The notes beneath the pieces were generated by a model. It worked only from the letters and a program-made list of their open reading frames with translations, was not told the origin of the DNA and did no database searches. This document shows, in pieces, positions 32,103 through 33,427 of a stretch of 33,427 nt of DNA. Source of the stretch: Eubacterium barkeri (GTDB lineage Bacteria; Bacillota; Clostridia; Eubacteriales; Eubacteriaceae); NCBI RefSeq assembly GCF_900107125.1, contig NZ_FNOU01000028.1:1-33427 (forward strand), read 5' to 3'. Numbering within the stretch: position 1 is the first letter of the stretch; each line of letters opens with the position of its first letter. The translations under genes were made by a program, and so were the position numbers.

Positions 32103-33002
32103 ATGCTTCAATGTCACCATGTATCCGGAAACACCTATTATCTAGCCACTGCCCGAAGCTGCATCCCCTTTTATTTATTAGATGCGACCCATGCCGTTTT
32201 GATGGATTCGGGATTGGCCGATTCTGATCAAAATATCCTTTTGGCTTTTTTTGAGAGAAAAAAAATATGGATCCACAGTATTCTCACCACCCATGCCCAT
32301 ATCGACCACGTTGGAAACCATCGTGTATTCCAAGAAAAGCATCAATCTAAACTATATCTATCCCTTTTTAACGCAGCAGTTTGCAGCAACCCTTTAGGCC
32401 TCAAGGCCTATTTTTATGGTAATTCTTATTCGGAAATGTGCCGTTATGCCCAATCGATGTTCTTCACCCCTGATTGCGTTTTTTCAAAGGATGCGGCTTC
32501 CATCACCATCGAGGGGGCTGTTTTTGAGATTCTCGATCTGCCCGGCCATTCTCCGGAACACCTTGGATTCGTCACGCCTGATGGCGTCGCCTATTTAGGC
32601 GATTTGCTAATCAACCGGGAAATGATTGCCAAGACCCGTGTCCCTTATTCGATGTGCTGTTCCGTGGATTTAGCGTGTAAGAAAGATGCTGCCCGACTAA
32701 ACTATCCCCACTACCTCATTTCTCATAAAGGACTCTATGAAGACATTCAACCTTTGATTGCCGAGAATTGCCTCATGTGGGAGCAGAAGCTCCAGCAATT
32801 GGAAAAACTCGTTGACTCGGAACTTTCCTATGAGTGTCTATTGGGCAAAGCCTTTAAAATCTACGGAATTAATCTTAGCAGCATGAGAAGTTCAATTATC
32901 TCCGAACGAAGCATCCGATCGATGCTGCAGTATTTGACCGAATCTCAGCGCATCATCCACTTTTTAAAAAATGGAATCATTCATTTCAAGCCCTGCGAAT
33001 AA
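32103..33002 (+). CDS. MBL-fold metallohydrolase
   Basis: The 299-residue protein has the metallo-beta-lactamase metal motif TTHAHIDHVGNH near residues 62-73, then DLPGHSPEHLGFV and the bridging Asp in YLGDLLINR, and a later His in LISHKG. All metal ligands seem present. It starts directly at the stop of the ligase gene. Possible roles are a thioesterase or lactonase for a product of the pathway. The C-terminal 80 residues are helical and match nothing I recognise. Confidence 0.85.
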   Translation: MLQCHHVSGNTYYLATARSCIPFYLLDATHAVLMDSGLADSDQNILLAFFERKKIWIHSILTTHAHIDHVGNHRVFQEKHQSKLYLSLFNAAVCSNPLGLKAYFYGNSYSEMCRYAQSMFFTPDCVFSKDAASITIEGAVFEILDLPGHSPEHLGFVTPDGVAYLGDLLINREMIAKTRVPYSMCCSVDLACKKDAARLNYPHYLISHKGLYEDIQPLIAENCLMWEQKLQQLEKLVDSELSYECLLGKAFKIYGINLSSMRSSIISERSIRSMLQYLTESQRIIHFLKNGIIHFKPCE

Positions 33003-33036
33003 AAACATTATAACGTATATGTATAAAGGAGGAAGT

Positions 33037-33427
33037 ATGTACAAAATCGTCAAAGCCGAACACCTGGCGGAGAACATCGTCCTGATGGACGTGTTGGCTC
33101 CCCGGGTCGCCAAGCATTGTGAACCCGGACAATTCATCATCGTCCGGCTGGATGAACGGGGGGAACGCATCCCCTTAACCATCTGTGACTACGACCGGGA
33201 AGCCGGCACCGTCACCATCGTATTCCAGGAAGTGGGCGCCTCCACCGTCCGCATGGCCGAATTAAAAGAAGGCGACGCCTTCTTAGACTTCATCGGACCC
33301 CTGGGCTGTGCCTCGGAATTTATTGAAGAAGACATCGAAGCCTTAAAAGCCAAGAAAATCCTCTTTGTCGCCGGCGGCGTGGGTGCCGCCCCCGTCTATC
33401 CCCAGGTCAAATGGATGCATGCCCAGG
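33037..33427 (+). CDS. Ferredoxin-NADP reductase alpha subunit-type protein, N-terminal part (runs off the window)
   Basis: The start at 33037 follows a strong AAAGGAGG site. The 130 codons present encode a ferredoxin-reductase-like FAD domain (YKIVKAEHLAENIVLMDV, PGQFIIVRL, RIPLTICDYD) and the beginning of the NAD-binding domain with VAGGVGAAPVYPQ. This is the pattern of NfnA/SudB and of the dihydroorotate dehydrogenase electron transfer subunit. Codon use is richer in G and C than in the preceding MBL gene, and the 34-base gap suggests a new transcription unit. The partner subunit would lie just outside the window. Confidence 0.85.
   Translation, partial: MYKIVKAEHLAENIVLMDVLAPRVAKHCEPGQFIIVRLDERGERIPLTICDYDREAGTVTIVFQEVGASTVRMAELKEGDAFLDFIGPLGCASEFIEEDIEALKAKKILFVAGGVGAAPVYPQVKWMHAQ

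Noticed and set aside
1..33427. CRISPR arrays, tRNA or rRNA genes, insertion sequences, phage genes
   Set aside because: I found no regularly spaced repeats, no tRNA- or rRNA-like sequence and no transposase, integrase or phage structural gene in any frame.

Overview
The window comes from the chromosome of an anaerobic Gram-positive bacterium, most likely a member of Clostridia (Eubacteriales). This rests on strong AGGAGG-type ribosome binding sites, oxygen-sensitive enzyme families (YgfK, a 2-hydroxyacyl-CoA dehydratase-type reductase with its activase, clostridial-type EtfAB) and a gene set shared with anaerobic purine and selenium users. No marker gene fixes the genus. I see no rRNA, tRNA, CRISPR array, prophage or insertion sequence.

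Region A (1-13078) is an anaerobic purine/urate catabolism locus. On the minus strand lie ssnA, ygfK and the first 99 codons of hydA (dihydropyrimidinase). Divergently, on the plus strand, are a YheO-like regulator, ygeX, ygeY, ygeW, arcC, a RidA-family deaminase and an NCS2 purine permease, closed by a rho-independent terminator at about 13043. The 474-base divergent region carries two mirror-image promoters that share a 15-bp inverted repeat over their -35 regions. Between ygeY and ygeW sit about 420 non-coding bases with many long perfect pairings; this looks like a large structured RNA that I cannot assign to a family.

Region B (13088-20020) is a compact plus-strand operon. It holds a second YheO-like regulator, yqeC, a MocA/YgfJ-like nucleotidyltransferase, yqeB, an EF2568-type cysteine desulfurase, yedF, a DUF3343 gene, a double-cubane-cluster-type reductase and its ATP-dependent activase. 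The first six named functions belong to maturation of selenium-dependent molybdenum hydroxylases such as xanthine dehydrogenase, which ties the operon to purine use. The hydroxylase itself and selD are not in the window.

Region C (20047-33002) is a sigma-54-controlled acyl-CoA locus. A minus-strand operon encodes EtfB, EtfA and an acyl-CoA dehydrogenase. Next to it are two sigma-54 activators, one without a sensor domain. A plus-strand operon encodes a second acyl-CoA dehydrogenase, a MaoC hydratase, a CoA transferase, an OFA-type MFS transporter, an acyl-CoA ligase and an MBL-fold hydrolase. Each operon has a well-matched -24/-12 promoter. The set suggests uptake, CoA activation and oxidation or reduction of a carboxylic acid that I cannot name. 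A fragment of a nitroreductase gene lies between regions B and C. The last bases (33037 on) begin a ferredoxin-NADP reductase alpha-type gene in a new unit.
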